From the NCBI GenBank assembly GCA_003505795.1, contig DNXT01000231.1, forward strand, positions 1-6,051: a stretch of 6,051 nt of DNA, given 5' to 3'. The notes under the pieces are model-generated. The model was not told where the DNA came from. It saw only the letters and a program-made list of their open reading frames with translations, and did no database searches. Numbering within the stretch: position 1 is the first letter of the stretch; each line of letters starts with the position of its first letter. The translations under genes and the position numbers were made by a program. Below are positions 6,033 to 6,051 of the stretch, piece by piece. This DNA comes from Lysobacteraceae bacterium. GTDB lineage: Bacteria > Pseudomonadota > Gammaproteobacteria > Xanthomonadales > Xanthomonadaceae.

Positions 6033-6051
6033 GGCCTGTTAACGCTATTGG
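6033..6051. other. Intergenic tail at the right edge
   Basis: The 19 bases after the folK stop contain a GTTAAC palindrome but no recognisable gene or complete terminator. Too little is present to judge. Confidence 0.3.

Noticed and set aside
6033..6051. GGCCTGTTAACGC at the right edge as the end of an insertion sequence
   Set aside because: Only 19 bases are visible, with no partner repeat, target duplication or transposase in the window.

Overview
The window is GC-rich, with a strong preference for G or C at third codon positions. Its genes look like those of a gammaproteobacterium of the Xanthomonadaceae (Xanthomonas, Stenotrophomonas, Pseudoxanthomonas or a relative). That assignment is an inference from codon use, the FolK variant and the style of the intergenic hairpins; no marker gene is present. 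I see no tRNA, rRNA, CRISPR array, transposase or phage gene.

Layout from left to right. (1) At the left edge, on the minus strand, is a Gfo/Idh/MocA-family oxidoreductase very like E. coli YdgJ; its C-terminus lies outside the window. (2) A divergent intergenic region of about 150 bp carries a perfect 20-bp palindrome and a strong Shine-Dalgarno sequence. (3) A small exported protein with one BON domain follows, ending in a textbook intrinsic terminator. (4) After a leader of lower GC content comes a tight three-gene signalling operon on the plus strand: a membrane histidine kinase (CHASE3-like sensor, PAS, HisKA, HATPase), a stand-alone Rcp1-like response regulator overlapping it by ATGA, and a soluble hybrid kinase (REC, HisKA, HATPase, degenerate REC) 4 nt further on. 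(5) A 108-123 bp gap with tandem GC-rich hairpins leads to (6) a FolK-type pteridine pyrophosphokinase, complete, ending 19 nt before the right edge.

The operon is the main object of interest. A membrane sensor kinase, a single-domain receiver and a receiver-headed kinase are made together, and none of the three has a DNA-binding or other recognisable effector domain. The plausible reading is a phosphorylation network: the CHASE3/PAS kinase would phosphorylate the free receiver and/or the N-terminal receiver of the second kinase, whose terminal receiver-like domain appears to have lost part of its phosphorylation chemistry. The final output must be encoded elsewhere or be a protein-protein interaction. 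The architectures are known ones, so this is an uncharacterised arrangement of familiar parts and not a clearly new class of system.
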